This document shows positions 24,463-33,082 of a stretch of 64,000 nucleotides of DNA, piece by piece; position 1 is the first letter of the stretch; the number at the start of each line of letters is the position of its first letter. Source of the DNA: Streptomyces gossypii (GTDB lineage: Bacteria > Actinomycetota > Actinomycetes > Streptomycetales > Streptomycetaceae); assembly GCF_025165795.1 (NCBI RefSeq), contig NZ_JAJAGO010000015.1, positions 112,001-176,000 of the forward strand, read 5' to 3'. Below the pieces are notes generated by a model, which saw only the letters and a program-made list of their open reading frames with translations, was not told where the DNA came from and did no database searches. The position numbers and the translations under genes were made by a program.

Positions 24463-25601
24463 GCACATCTGCTCAGTTGCGCGCCGCCCTGGCGGACGCG
24501 CTCACCGAGGACGGCACCCTCACGGACCCGGCGTGGCGCGGCGCCGCCGAGACAGTCCCCCGGGAGCTGTTCGCGGGGTCCTACTTCGAGCAGGTTCCGG
24601 GCAGTGTCCCGACCCGCTACCGGCCCGTGCGCCAGGGCGATACCGGATGGCTTCGAGGCATCTACACCGATCAGACGCTCATCACCCAGCTCGACGGCCG
24701 CATCAGGCCCGATGATTGTGCGGACGGCAGCGTCGCGGGCTCTCCGTCGTCGTCTTCCACCTTGCCGTCGCTGGTGCTGCGCATGTGGCACCAGCTCGAC
24801 GTCCAGCCGGGGCAGCGCGTGTTGGAGATCGGAACCGGAACCGGATACTCGGCCGCCCTCGGCGCGCACCGTCTCGGGGACGGCAACCTCACCAGCATCG
24901 AGTACGACCCGGTGGTCGGCGGAGCCGCCGCCTCCGCCATCAAGGCCACCGGATACGGCCCCCGGCTGATCATCGGGGACGGTCTGCGGGGAGACCCGGA
25001 GGGAGGGCCGTACGACCGCCTGATCGCGACCTGTTCGGTCCGCCACATCCCCATGCCATGGCTGCACCAGATGAAGCCGGGCGGAAAGATCCTGGTCACC
25101 CTCTCGGGGTGGAGCTACGCATCCGGGTTGGCGCTGTTGACCGTGACCGGTCCCGGCGCCGCCACCGGCCGGTTCCTGCCCGGGTACACCAGTTTCATGA
25201 TCGCCCGGCCGCATGACCGCCCGCCTCGCCCGACGCTCGCCCTGATGCCCGGTGACGAGCGCCCGAGCCGGATCGACCCGGCCCTCATCGGGACATGGAC
25301 CGGAAGTTGGGTGGCTCAGCTCGCCGCGCCCTCGGCCGAGCGGATGGGAGCGGGCGCGGAACAGATCCTCTGGGACGTTTCCACCGGTTCGCAGGCACGG
25401 ACGGCATCCGGGCCCGATGAGGGCTGGACGGTCGTACAGCGCGGGCCAGCGCGGCTGTGGGACCAGGTCGAACGGGCGGTCCAACGCTGGCAGGCGGCCG
25501 GCGAACCGCACCAAGAAAGTTTCGGCATCACGGTCTCGGCTGCCGGACAGCGCGTGTGGATCGGCACCGAGGACGGTCCGGGCTGGGATCTGCCGATCTG
25601 A
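24459..25601 (+). CDS. tgmC: PIMT-like methyltransferase of the ATP-grasp peptide system
   Basis: 380 residues. Resembles protein-L-isoaspartate O-methyltransferase: WRGAAETVPRELF, GIYTDQTLITQL, and motif I VLEIGTGTGYSA (121-132) with YDRLIATCSVRHIPMPWLHQMKPGGKILV. The C-terminal extension (about 220-380) is typical of the peptide-system members. In studied graspetides, enzymes of this kind methylate an Asp that then closes to an aspartimide. GTG start overlaps the maturase stop. It probably acts last, on the esterified peptide. The target residue is inferred, not shown. Confidence 0.9.
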   Translation: MSTSAQLRAALADALTEDGTLTDPAWRGAAETVPRELFAGSYFEQVPGSVPTRYRPVRQGDTGWLRGIYTDQTLITQLDGRIRPDDCADGSVAGSPSSSSTLPSLVLRMWHQLDVQPGQRVLEIGTGTGYSAALGAHRLGDGNLTSIEYDPVVGGAAASAIKATGYGPRLIIGDGLRGDPEGGPYDRLIATCSVRHIPMPWLHQMKPGGKILVTLSGWSYASGLALLTVTGPGAATGRFLPGYTSFMIARPHDRPPRPTLALMPGDERPSRIDPALIGTWTGSWVAQLAAPSAERMGAGAEQILWDVSTGSQARTASGPDEGWTVVQRGPARLWDQVERAVQRWQAAGEPHQESFGITVSAAGQRVWIGTEDGPGWDLPI

Positions 25602-25658
25602 AGGCAGGCCGGGCGGTCGTGAGGCGGTCGGGCGCCCATGGCCACCCCGTCCGGCAGC

Positions 25659-26963
25659 TCATCCGGACAGGTGCCGGAGGCACAGGGACTCGTCCTGGCG
25701 CAGTTGCGTCACCACCGGGTCGTAGGGGCCGCGTTCGGCCGTGAGGTCCTGGATGAGGCGGCGGATCTCCGGGAGGGCGCGGGCGTACTGGGCGGTGTCG
25801 ACGAGGGTCGCGGCGAACTGCTTGCGCAGCGTACGGACCACCGGGGACGGGTCGCCGTGCTCGGCGACGGCGGCCGGAAGCGCCCGCCCGAGCAGGTCGG
25901 CGACCTGGGTGTAGCGCCCGGCGGCGAGCAGGCCGCGCACCTCCTCCAGGGTGCCGGGCAGATCGATCACGGGCGGCGGGCCGAAGCCGGAGGCCGTCAC
26001 CGGCGGTGGGGCCACGCCGCGCGGCACCGGCCAGGGTGCCATGGGCTCGCGGAACGGCCGGGTCGGGTCCGTGGGGAGCGACGGCTGCGAGTGCGCCTGG
26101 TCGTACGGGCGCGGCAGCAGCGGGGCCAGGAGCGAGTACACCTCGTAGGCGTCGGCGGGACGGGCTGTGGGCTCCTTGTCCAGCAGCCGTGCGACCAGCG
26201 TGGCCAGCGCCTCGGGCACCTCGGGGCTGATGTGCCGCACGGGCACCGGAAGCTCGTGCAGCTTCTTGTAGAGCAGGCCCGAAGCCTCCGGGGCCTCGAA
26301 CGGGAGCCGCCCGGTGAGGAGTTCGTAGAGCAGCACCCCCAGCGCGTAGAGATCGGCGGCGGGACCGACCGGGGAGTCGCCGATCGCCTGTTCGGGCGCC
26401 ATGTAGACCGGGGTGCCGATCAGGGCGCCGGTGCGGGTGAGGCGGGTGGTGTCGCCGACGGAGGCGACCGCCGCGATGCCCAGGTCGAGGATGATCACCC
26501 TGCCGTCGGGACGGACGATCGCGTTCCCCGGCTTGAGGTCACGGTGGATCACCGGCACCGCGTGCACGGCGACCAGTGCGGCGCACATCTGGGCGGCGAC
26601 GGCCGCCGACCACTGCCACGGGTAGTGCTCGTGCTCGGCGAGATGGTCGCCCAGGTCGCTGCCCTCCACCCGCTGCATGACCAGGAAGAGTTCGTCGTCG
26701 TCGCGTCCCGCGTCGTAGACGGTGACCAGGCCGGGGTGGTCGATACGGGCCGTGACCTGGCACTCCCGCTCGAAGCGGCGGCGCAGCTCCTCCAGATCGG
26801 CCGTGCCGGAGAGCGACGCCATCTGCCCGGAGTGCATCAGCTTGACGGCGATGTGCCGCCCGCCGAGGCCGAGGTCGCGTCCGCCCCACACCTGGCCCAT
26901 GGCGCCCTTGCCCAGCGGTTCGGTCAGCTCGTACCGGCCGGCGATCAGACGGCCGCCGGTCAA
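25659..26963 (-). CDS. Ser/Thr protein kinase with C-terminal TPR-like region
   Basis: 434 residues. Eukaryotic-type kinase domain (about 10-280): glycine loop GKGAMGQV (18-25), Lys41 in AVK, catalytic HRDLKPGN (140-147), DLG in place of DFG (160-162), and APE (189-191). A Pro-rich hinge (about 295-345) precedes a helical tail with GRYTQVADLLGRALP and TAQYARALPEIRRLI. There is no transmembrane segment. The TTG start overlaps the stop of the upstream membrane-protein gene (TTGA), so the two proteins are made together and may act together. Substrates unknown. Confidence 0.88.
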   Translation of the reverse strand: MTGGRLIAGRYELTEPLGKGAMGQVWGGRDLGLGGRHIAVKLMHSGQMASLSGTADLEELRRRFERECQVTARIDHPGLVTVYDAGRDDDELFLVMQRVEGSDLGDHLAEHEHYPWQWSAAVAAQMCAALVAVHAVPVIHRDLKPGNAIVRPDGRVIILDLGIAAVASVGDTTRLTRTGALIGTPVYMAPEQAIGDSPVGPAADLYALGVLLYELLTGRLPFEAPEASGLLYKKLHELPVPVRHISPEVPEALATLVARLLDKEPTARPADAYEVYSLLAPLLPRPYDQAHSQPSLPTDPTRPFREPMAPWPVPRGVAPPPVTASGFGPPPVIDLPGTLEEVRGLLAAGRYTQVADLLGRALPAAVAEHGDPSPVVRTLRKQFAATLVDTAQYARALPEIRRLIQDLTAERGPYDPVVTQLRQDESLCLRHLSG

Positions 26964-27670
26964 CGGGGGTCACCGCGCTTGCGCAGCAGCTCGTCCAGTT
27001 CGTCGAGTTCGGAGGCGACTTGGCGCATCCGGGTCGAGGCGTGCGGGGCGGGCGACGCGGGGGCGGCGGGCGGCTGCGGTGCAGGGGCTTGGGCCTGCGG
27101 CTGCGGCTGCGGCTGCGGCTGCGGGTAGCCGTATGAGGGCGCCGGGGACTGCGGGTAGCCGTACGACGGGGCGCCGGTCCCGTAGGCCGTGGGCGGATAT
27201 CCGTAGGACAACACCTGGGTCTCGCCCAGGGCGCCCGGCGGAGGGCCGCCCGGCAGGTGGCCGCCCGGCACTGGACCGCCCGGCGCAGCAGCCATGAAGC
27301 CCCGCATCCCGGGTTCGCGCAGGAAGCGGTCGGCGAGGATCGCGTGCACCGCCGCTCCGATGATGAAGAAGACGACGTACACCCCGGCCCAGAACGAGGC
27401 CATGCCCTCCCCCTTCGGGTCCTCCTCGACGGTGATGAGCAGCGTCACATAGACCGCCGTCAGCAGCACCAGCACCACGAGCACGCCCCAGTCGGCCGCC
27501 CGGCGGCGCAGCAGCGCGAAGCGGAGGGAGGGCACCCAGGCGAGCAGGCCGAGCGACCAGACCGGAAAGCTGGCGTAGAGCAGCCGGAGCGCCATCCCCT
27601 TGGCGCCGGGCCGCCCGGAGCGGCGGGGTGCGGGCAGGGGTGGCGGAGGAGTGGCGGCCGGGCCGTACAT
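26960..27670 (-). CDS. Membrane protein with Tyr/Gly/Pro/Gln-rich tail, kinase partner
   Basis: 236 residues. Three transmembrane segments: near 28-48 (LRLLYASFPVWSLGLLAWV), about 62-82 (GVLVVLVLLTAVYVTLLI) and about 92-112 (WAGVYVVFFIIGAAVHAIL). The cytoplasmic tail has repeated PSYGYPQ and (PQ)n units followed by a basic, coiled end, MRQVASELDELDELLRKR. Coupled to the Ser/Thr kinase downstream. A membrane adaptor or substrate for that kinase is a reasonable guess; the sequence gives no enzymatic motif. Confidence 0.75.
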   Translation of the reverse strand: MYGPAATPPPPLPAPRRSGRPGAKGMALRLLYASFPVWSLGLLAWVPSLRFALLRRRAADWGVLVVLVLLTAVYVTLLITVEEDPKGEGMASFWAGVYVVFFIIGAAVHAILADRFLREPGMRGFMAAAPGGPVPGGHLPGGPPPGALGETQVLSYGYPPTAYGTGAPSYGYPQSPAPSYGYPQPQPQPQPQAQAPAPQPPAAPASPAPHASTRMRQVASELDELDELLRKRGDPR

Positions 27671-27797
27671 GGAATCTCCATGCTGCTGAGGAGACGGACG
27701 TGGGCGTGCGGGGATCGTGTGACGGTCGGACTTTGCTGCCAGTGAGCGTATACACCGCCACGGACAGCACAGCCCGATCGTCGGTATACGTCCGGTA

Positions 27798-29759
27798 TCA
27801 GTCGGGTCGGATCGTGCCGTCTGTCAGCACGTCGTACATGCCCTGGACGAGTTCCCGCCCCAGCCCCTCCGCCTGCTGCAACGCCGCCTCGAAGGCGGCC
27901 AGCCTGCGGAAGTGCTCGCCGTAGCGCCGCTGTTCGGCGAGCGGCAGCCGTGGCAGCCTCAGCCGCCGTACGTCCAGCCGGGAGGCGCTGGAGGCGTGGC
28001 TGCTGGCCTGGCGGGTGTTGGCGGTGCCGCGCAGGAAGCCCGCGACGAAGTGCGGGTCCAGGGCGTGCGGGTCGGGACGCAGCAGGGCCACGTGCCGCTC
28101 GAGCGGCTCCCCCGCGCCGTCCGCCGCCACGACCCTCGCGGCGGCGCCCCGGCCCAGCACCGGGATGAGGACATCGCCCTCACGGGTCAGCGGCGGCTCC
28201 GTGTCGCCGCTCCCGCGCAGCTCCACCTCCAGGGCGCCCGCGCGGGCGAGTTCGCCGACGGTGGTGTCCGACCAGTTCGGGGCCCCGGCGGCCCCGGCGT
28301 CGCCTGCCCGGGGCGGGGTGGCGGCCGGGGCGAGTTCGAGGGAGCGGCGCAGCGTGCGGTCGAGCCGTTCCCGTACGACGGTGAGCGCGGCCGTGCCCTC
28401 GCCCGTGCCTGGGGGCAGGTGACGGGCGGGCGCCAGGTCGACGTCCTCGTCCAGCAGGTCGATCACCGCCCGTGCGCCGCTGACGCCGGGCTGCTCGGGG
28501 GCGGTACCGCCGCCGTCGAAGGCGCGCCAGGCGCTCAGCACGGTGCGGTGCAGCTCCGGCCAGGGCAGCGCGGCGCGGCCCTCCGCCTGGTGCCGGACGC
28601 TGGTGTCGACCAGCAGCAGCCGGGGCGCGGGGGCCTCGGCGCCGTCCGGCTTGCGCAGCACCCATACGTGCAGCGGCAGGTTGTACGGCGGCGCGGCACC
28701 GGCGGGCAGTGCGACGACCGCCCGCAGCGCACCCCTGCGCAGCAGCGCCGCACGGATACGGCGGCCGGTGCGCCGGGAGGCGGCGGCGGGCGGCATCAGC
28801 AGCACCGCCGTGCCGCCGGGGCGCAGCCGGGAGAGCGCGTGCTGGACCCAGGCCAGCTCGGATTCCGTACGGGCGGGCAGGCCGTACTCCCAGCGCGGGT
28901 CGTAGGCCAGTTCGGCGTGGCCCCAGTGGCGCTCGTTGAACGGTGGATGGCACAGCACCACGTCGACGGGCCGGGCTGCCGGTGCGGGGGCGGCTGCGGT
29001 GGCGGCGGCCGGGTCGCCGCGCAGGGCGTCGGCCGTACGGATGTGGACGGCGGCCTCGCCGCGCAGGGCGATCCGGAGGGCGGTGAGCCGGGCGAGGGCG
29101 GGATCGATCTCCTGGCCGTGCAGTTCGGCGGGCCAGGAGCCGCTCGGGCCGGTGGCCGCCGCGAGCAGTTCGCCGGAGCCGCAGGCGGGGTCGAGGACGG
29201 AGTCGGCGGGGCCGGCGAGGGCGACCATCAACGCGGCGGCATCGGGTGGAGTGAGGGTGTAGTGCCGGGTGTTGGCGTCGAAGTAGCGGCCGAGGAGGAA
29301 CTCGAAGGCCGGGCCGGGGCCGAGCTCGCCGGCAAGCTCGGCGAGCGGCCCGTGCGGCCCGTGCGGCGCGTGCGGCGCGTGCGGCGCGTGCGGCGCGTGC
29401 GGCGCGTGCGGCGCGGCGGCGGAGTGGCGCAGCAGCAGCTCGCCCGCGTGGGCGAGGGCGGCTGCGGTGCCCTCGGGGGCGCCTTCCAGTTGCTGCCAGA
29501 CGCGTTCACGCGGGGGGACCTCGGCGAGCTTGCCCTGAGCCCGCAGCCATTCCTCGACCTCGGGGAGGGAGAAGGCGGGGCTGGTCTCGGTGCCGCCGAT
29601 GGGCTTGGGGAAGTGGGGGTAGCGGCGGCGCCAGTTGCTGACCGCTGCTCTGCCGACGCCTGCCAGCCGGGCGATTCCGGCGGCGGTCACCTCGGTGGCG
29701 CCGTCCGATCCGCCGTCCGATCCGCTCTCCAGTCCACTCTTCGCCGCGCTTTCCGACAC
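27798..29759 (-). CDS. N6-adenine DNA methylase family protein with degenerate motif IV, orphan
   Basis: 653 residues. A helix-turn-helix (about 25-75, GIARLAGVGRAAVSNWRRRYPHFPKP) comes first, then a His-Ala-Pro repeat (116-137). The methylase part has the SAM motif DPACGSGELL (190-199), but the catalytic NPPF is HPPF (271-274), with the usual Asn replaced by His. The C-terminal part (about 480-650) resembles a type I target-recognition region: NWSDTTVGELARAGALEV, EGDVLIPVLGR, RLRLPRLPLAEQRRYG. No restriction or separate specificity gene is adjacent. It may methylate poorly or act as a DNA-binding regulator. Confidence 0.8.
   Translation of the reverse strand: MSESAAKSGLESGSDGGSDGATEVTAAGIARLAGVGRAAVSNWRRRYPHFPKPIGGTETSPAFSLPEVEEWLRAQGKLAEVPPRERVWQQLEGAPEGTAAALAHAGELLLRHSAAAPHAPHAPHAPHAPHAPHGPHGPLAELAGELGPGPAFEFLLGRYFDANTRHYTLTPPDAAALMVALAGPADSVLDPACGSGELLAAATGPSGSWPAELHGQEIDPALARLTALRIALRGEAAVHIRTADALRGDPAAATAAAPAPAARPVDVVLCHPPFNERHWGHAELAYDPRWEYGLPARTESELAWVQHALSRLRPGGTAVLLMPPAAASRRTGRRIRAALLRRGALRAVVALPAGAAPPYNLPLHVWVLRKPDGAEAPAPRLLLVDTSVRHQAEGRAALPWPELHRTVLSAWRAFDGGGTAPEQPGVSGARAVIDLLDEDVDLAPARHLPPGTGEGTAALTVVRERLDRTLRRSLELAPAATPPRAGDAGAAGAPNWSDTTVGELARAGALEVELRGSGDTEPPLTREGDVLIPVLGRGAAARVVAADGAGEPLERHVALLRPDPHALDPHFVAGFLRGTANTRQASSHASSASRLDVRRLRLPRLPLAEQRRYGEHFRRLAAFEAALQQAEGLGRELVQGMYDVLTDGTIRPD
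29343..29413. repeat. Tandem GCGTGCGGC repeat in the methylase gene
   Basis: About seven 9-base units (GCGTGCGGC or close variants) encode the His-Ala-Pro/His-Gly-Pro stretch of the methylase. The unit is a multiple of three, so length changes would alter the protein without a frameshift. Confidence 0.75.
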
Positions 29760-29847
29760 GGACGCTCCCTCCCTCTGCTCCTGTGACTCCGATCATACCC
29801 AGAAGGGTGAATCCGACCAGCTCACCGCGTGAACTTCGATGAATCGA

Positions 29848-29869
29848 TGAACCGTGTTGACTCGGTTCA
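29848..29869. promoter_or_regulatory. Inverted repeat in the methylase/lipoprotein divergent region
   Basis: TGAACCG (29848-29854) and CGGTTCA (29863-29869) flank an 8-base spacer. CGGTTCAC recurs at 29894-29901. Lying between divergent genes, it is a candidate operator; no regulator is identified. Confidence 0.45.
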
Positions 29870-29937
29870 CAGCTCATGTTGTCATTAACCCATCGGTTCA
29901 CGGGGAGCCGGTCCCGCACTCGGAAAAGGTGTCCGTC

Positions 29938-30519
29938 ATGTCTGTTCGCTACCTCAGCCGCAAGCGCTCGCTCGCCGCGACAGCCGTCGCGGCCGTACTC
30001 GCCCTCGGCGGCCTCACCGCCTGCGACGCGGAAGAGCCGACGACCAAGAAGGCCGGTTCGAGCTCCAAGCAGGCGAAGAAGGGCGGCGCGGAGGCTGGGG
30101 GCGCGCAGAAGGAAGACACCCCGGAGGGCCCGATGGCAGCGGGAGACACCGCCAGCTACAAGAGCGGTCTGACGGTCACGGTCTCCGAGGCCGCCGCGTA
30201 CACACCGACGGAGTTCGCCAGCGGCCACACGGAAGGCAACAAGGCTTACAAGGTCACCATCACGCTGGACAACACCGGTGCGAAGAAGATCGACGCCGCT
30301 CTGATCATGGCAACCGCCCGTGCGGGCGAGGAGGGCACGGAGGCCGAGGCCATCTTCGACGAGCAGGTCGACTCGGCGTTCGAGGGCAAGCTGCTGCCAG
30401 GCAAGAAGGCCACCGCTTCGTTCGCCTTCGACGCCCCCGCCGACGCGGCGGTCCTGGACATCGAGGTCGACCTGCTCGACTTCTCGACCGAGCCCGCCCA
30501 GTGGAGCATCAAGCTTTGA
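29938..30519 (+). CDS. DUF4352-like lipoprotein
   Basis: 193 residues. Basic N-terminus and signal peptide, RYLSRKRSLAATAVAAVL, ending at the lipobox LTAC. A Lys/Ser/Gly-rich spacer (about 28-58) is followed by a beta-sandwich domain with SYKSGLTVTVSEAAAYTPTEF, YKVTITLDNTGAKKID and LLPGKKATASFAFDAP, the pattern of DUF4352-type immunoprotective folds. ATG 29938 follows AAAAGG. Probably on the outer face of the membrane; no partner known. Confidence 0.75.
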   Translation: MSVRYLSRKRSLAATAVAAVLALGGLTACDAEEPTTKKAGSSSKQAKKGGAEAGGAQKEDTPEGPMAAGDTASYKSGLTVTVSEAAAYTPTEFASGHTEGNKAYKVTITLDNTGAKKIDAALIMATARAGEEGTEAEAIFDEQVDSAFEGKLLPGKKATASFAFDAPADAAVLDIEVDLLDFSTEPAQWSIKL

Positions 30520-30638
30520 CGGCCCCCGGTTCCTTACCGCCCGCGCGGCGGTGCCGCTCACCGCCGCACGAGACGCGTCAGCGAAATCCGACACCTCAGC
30601 GAAGCCACAGCGAAGCCACAGCGAAAGAAGGACACCTC

Positions 30639-30863
30639 ATGAAGGCCGTCACAGCAGAAATCCTGGTCGGCACCAGCCAGGAGACCGAGAAGCACAAGGT
30701 CGCCGTCCACGTGCAGCTCACCCAGAACGACCCGGTCTACGGCGACCTGAGCGCGACCGAGCGCGACACCGTCCTCGCCGCCATGATCGCCGCCGTGCGC
30801 GACAGCCTGCCCGACTACCACGCCCCGGCGACGGTCACCTCCGAGGAGACCGCCTCCGCCTGA
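30639..30863 (+). CDS. Small hypothetical protein (74 aa)
   Basis: 74 residues, MKAVTAEILVGTSQETEKHKV then VAVHVQLTQNDPVYGDLSATERDTVLAAMIAAVRDSL. ATG at 30639 follows AAGAAGGACACCTC. Acidic with an amphipathic C-terminal helix. Codon bias is normal for the genome. I do not recognise the family. It lies about 120 bases downstream of the lipoprotein gene and ahead of a hairpin, so it may share that transcript. Confidence 0.6.
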   Translation: MKAVTAEILVGTSQETEKHKVAVHVQLTQNDPVYGDLSATERDTVLAAMIAAVRDSLPDYHAPATVTSEETASA

Positions 30864-30904
30864 CACCGCGGCTGACCCCGGCCTCCGGCCGCCGACCCCG
30901 CCCC

Positions 30905-30936
30905 GCCCCGCTTCCGGCCAACCCCCGGAGCGGGGC
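30905..30936 (+). terminator. Hairpin after the 74-aa gene
   Basis: GCCCCGCTTCCGG (30905-30917) pairs with CCGGAGCGGGGC (30925-30936), with one bulged base and a 7-base loop. It lies 42 bases past the stop of the small gene. Confidence 0.6.
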
Positions 30937-30955
30937 GCTGCCGCGGCGGCGGAAG

Positions 30956-31531
30956 TCACGGGACGGCCGAGGGGAATGTGCCTGCGGGCTCCAGTGACGC
31001 GGTGCGGCCGCGGTCGAGGGTCACCACGTCGTCCACCGCCGCCAGCCCCGCCGCCTGGTGGGTGATGAGCAAGGTGGTGCGGCCTCGGGTGGCGTCCAGG
31101 ATGTCGGCGAGTACCTCGTCCGCCGTTTCCGGGTCGAGCCCTTCGGTCGGCTCGGCGGGCGCCAGGTCGGTGGTGCGGAGGAAGTCGGCGACCTTGCCCG
31201 GCATGTCGAGGACGACCGGCAACTCCGGGGCTGGGGCTCCCGGGTCGGCGGCCGTGTACTCGGGCAGCAGGTCGGCGACGGCGGTGAGGTCCATCGCGGA
31301 GAACGCGCCGTCGTGGATGCGCAGAGCGAGACGGTCGCGGTGCAGGACGTCGAGCACGTCGAGGATGTGCCCGGTGCCGCGCGATCGGCAGTCAGCACCG
31401 AAGGCCGCCCCCCACTGTGCTGACCGGCAGCGATCGGCCGGGGCGGGTTCTGCTATCCGTTTCGGCCGTATCTCGGCTGATCCTCGTACATGCCCGGCCG
31501 GGCCGCCCCGGGCCGCAGGGCCCCTGAGCAC
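30956..31531 (-). pseudogene. Remnant of an ABC exporter ATPase (CydC-like C-terminus)
   Basis: The frame (191 codons) ends with EPTEGLDPETADEVLADILD and TRGRTTLLITHQAAGLAAVDDVVTLDRGR, which is the D-loop/H-loop end of a thiol-reductant ABC exporter ATPase of the CydC type. There is no Walker A, no LSGGQ signature and no membrane domain, and Walker B is reduced to PAEPTEG. The upstream part, including LDVLHRDRLALRIHDGAFSAMDL, does not continue the family. I read this as a decayed fragment with fused flanking sequence. It is unlikely to make a working protein. Confidence 0.7.
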
Positions 31532-31538
31532 CCTCCGC

Positions 31539-31955
31539 TCAGCTGGCGTTGAACGCTTCGGCGACGGTCAACGTGTCCTCGTACAGGTGCATGCGAACGA
31601 TCCGGCCGCCCTCGACCACCAGGTGCATGGTCACCGGTGTGGTGAACTCCTTGCCGCTGGCCATGACGGTGTGCGTGAAGACCGCCAGCAGCACCACGTC
31701 ACCACCGTCGACGACGACGCGCTCCAGCACGACCTTGCTCCTGCCGTGCGCGAAGTGCGGCCACATCGTGGTGAAGTACGGCGCGACCTCCTCCCGGCGG
31801 GTACGGCGCCCGGTCCAGGGCAGCGCGTCACTGCCCGGGACGTGCCAGTCGATCTCCTCGGCGAACAGTTCCTGGATGCCGTCGGGGTCCTGCCTGCCGA
31901 GGCGCTCCAAGAACTTCTCGGCCACGGTCCGCGAGGTCTGAGCATCTGTTGCCAT
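31539..31955 (-). CDS. SnoaL/NTF2-like protein
   Basis: 138 residues. A cone-shaped alpha+beta fold used by ketosteroid isomerase-like enzymes and polyketide cyclases. Features: TSRTVAEKFLERLGRQDPDGIQELFAEEIDWHVPG, then WTGRRTRREEVAPYFTTMWP and a beta-sheet ending MHLYEDTLTVAEAF. ATG 31955 follows AAAGGACAAGGACG. The frame is open farther upstream, but this start fits the family. Located between an ABC remnant and an SDR gene; no obvious pathway. Substrate unknown. Confidence 0.8.
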   Translation of the reverse strand: MATDAQTSRTVAEKFLERLGRQDPDGIQELFAEEIDWHVPGSDALPWTGRRTRREEVAPYFTTMWPHFAHGRSKVVLERVVVDGGDVVLLAVFTHTVMASGKEFTTPVTMHLVVEGGRIVRMHLYEDTLTVAEAFNAS

Positions 31956-32236
31956 CGTCCTTGTCCTTTGTCTCTTCGTCTGCTTGAGGTGTCGGTCGGG
32001 CCTCAGCCCTGGAACAGGAAAGTGCTTGCCGCTCAGCGGCCCGCCGAGCGGCATGAGCGCCCCGCCTTCACGCAGCGCGCCAAGGTCGACCGGAGCGAAC
32101 CCGAATGCGGCTCTTCATGACTCACTCACTCCTTGCTGTGTCGTTGTGTCGCAGCCGTTGCCCTGGCGGACGGTCGCAAGTACGCGGCTCAGACGTCCTG
32201 GAGCGTCGAATGCGTCCCGCGTCGCCGATTTGCCGC

Positions 32237-32989
32237 CTAGAGCTGTGTGGCGCCGCCGTCGACGAACAGTTCCGCGCCGGTGGTGAAAGTGCTTTGGTCG
32301 CCGGCCAGGTAGAGGGCGGTGGCGGCGACCTCGTCGGGATGGCCGGCGCGGCCGAGCGGGGTCGGCGGGACGGGCTCGGCCGCGGTGGGCCGATCGCCGT
32401 GCGGGAAGGCTGCGAGGAGCTCGTCCAGGCCTGGGGTCTCGACGGGGCCGGGGGTGAGGGCGTTGACGCGGATTCCGTGGCCGGCCAGTTCGGCGGCCCA
32501 GGTGCGGGCGAGGCTGCGGATCGCGGCCTTGGTGGCGGCGTAGACGCCCAGGCCCGGGGCGGCCCGCAGGGCCGAGCTGGAGGAGAGCAGCATCACCGAG
32601 GCGCCGGCCGTCAGCAGCGGCAGCGCCTTTTGGACAGTGAAGACCGTGCCCTTGAAATTGATCGAGGCAGTGCGGTCGTACTCCTCCTCGGTGATCGCGC
32701 CGAGCGGGCCGTAGTCCCCGACCCCGGCGTTGGCCACCACAATGTCCAGGCGGCCGCTGCGGTTCGCGATCTCGGCGAAGAGCCGGTCGAGGTCGCCGAG
32801 GTCCGCGGCATCGCCCTGGATGGCGATGCCGCGGGCGCCGACCTGCGCGACGGCGGCGTCCAGCGCGGCCTTGCGGCGCCCGGTCAGGTAGACGGTCGCG
32901 CCCTCGGCGGCGAAACGGCGGGCGATCGCCAGGCCGATGCCGCTGGAGGCGCCGGTGACAAGGGCGGTCTTGTCGTCCAGCTGTCCCAT
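32237..32989 (-). CDS. Short-chain dehydrogenase/reductase (SDR)
   Basis: 250 residues, classical SDR length. Cofactor motif TGASSGIG near 14-21, NAGVGDYG, catalytic Ser in LLSSSSALRAAPGLGVYAATKAA with Tyr-x3-Lys as YAATK, and the C-terminal end TGAELFVDGGATQL. ATG 32989 follows TTGGAGAATCTG. An Rrf2-type operator lies 22 bases upstream of the start and matches the operator of the neighbouring regulator gene, so it is very probably under its control. Substrate unknown. Confidence 0.92.
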   Translation of the reverse strand: MGQLDDKTALVTGASSGIGLAIARRFAAEGATVYLTGRRKAALDAAVAQVGARGIAIQGDAADLGDLDRLFAEIANRSGRLDIVVANAGVGDYGPLGAITEEEYDRTASINFKGTVFTVQKALPLLTAGASVMLLSSSSALRAAPGLGVYAATKAAIRSLARTWAAELAGHGIRVNALTPGPVETPGLDELLAAFPHGDRPTAAEPVPPTPLGRAGHPDEVAATALYLAGDQSTFTTGAELFVDGGATQL

Positions 32990-33010
32990 CAGATTCTCCA
33001 ATTCCTTGAC

Positions 33011-33027
33011 GTAACCATTATTGTTAC
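33011..33027. promoter_or_regulatory. Rrf2 operator upstream of the SDR gene
   Basis: GTAACCATTATTGTTAC, arms GTAAC/GTTAC with a 7-base spacer. The reverse complement of the site at 33551-33567 reads GTAATGATTATTGTTAC, matching 15 of 17 positions. It lies 22 bases before the SDR start codon. Confidence 0.75.
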
Positions 33028-33082
33028 ATTGATGGGTGCAAAACCCGATCCCCCCCGATCACGGGAAGTCGACGGTCCGAGG

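Noticed and set aside
27798..29759. A complete type I restriction-modification system
   Set aside because: No HsdR-like or separate specificity gene is present, and motif IV is degenerate.
30956..31531. A functional ABC exporter ATPase
   Set aside because: No Walker A, no LSGGQ and no membrane domain.
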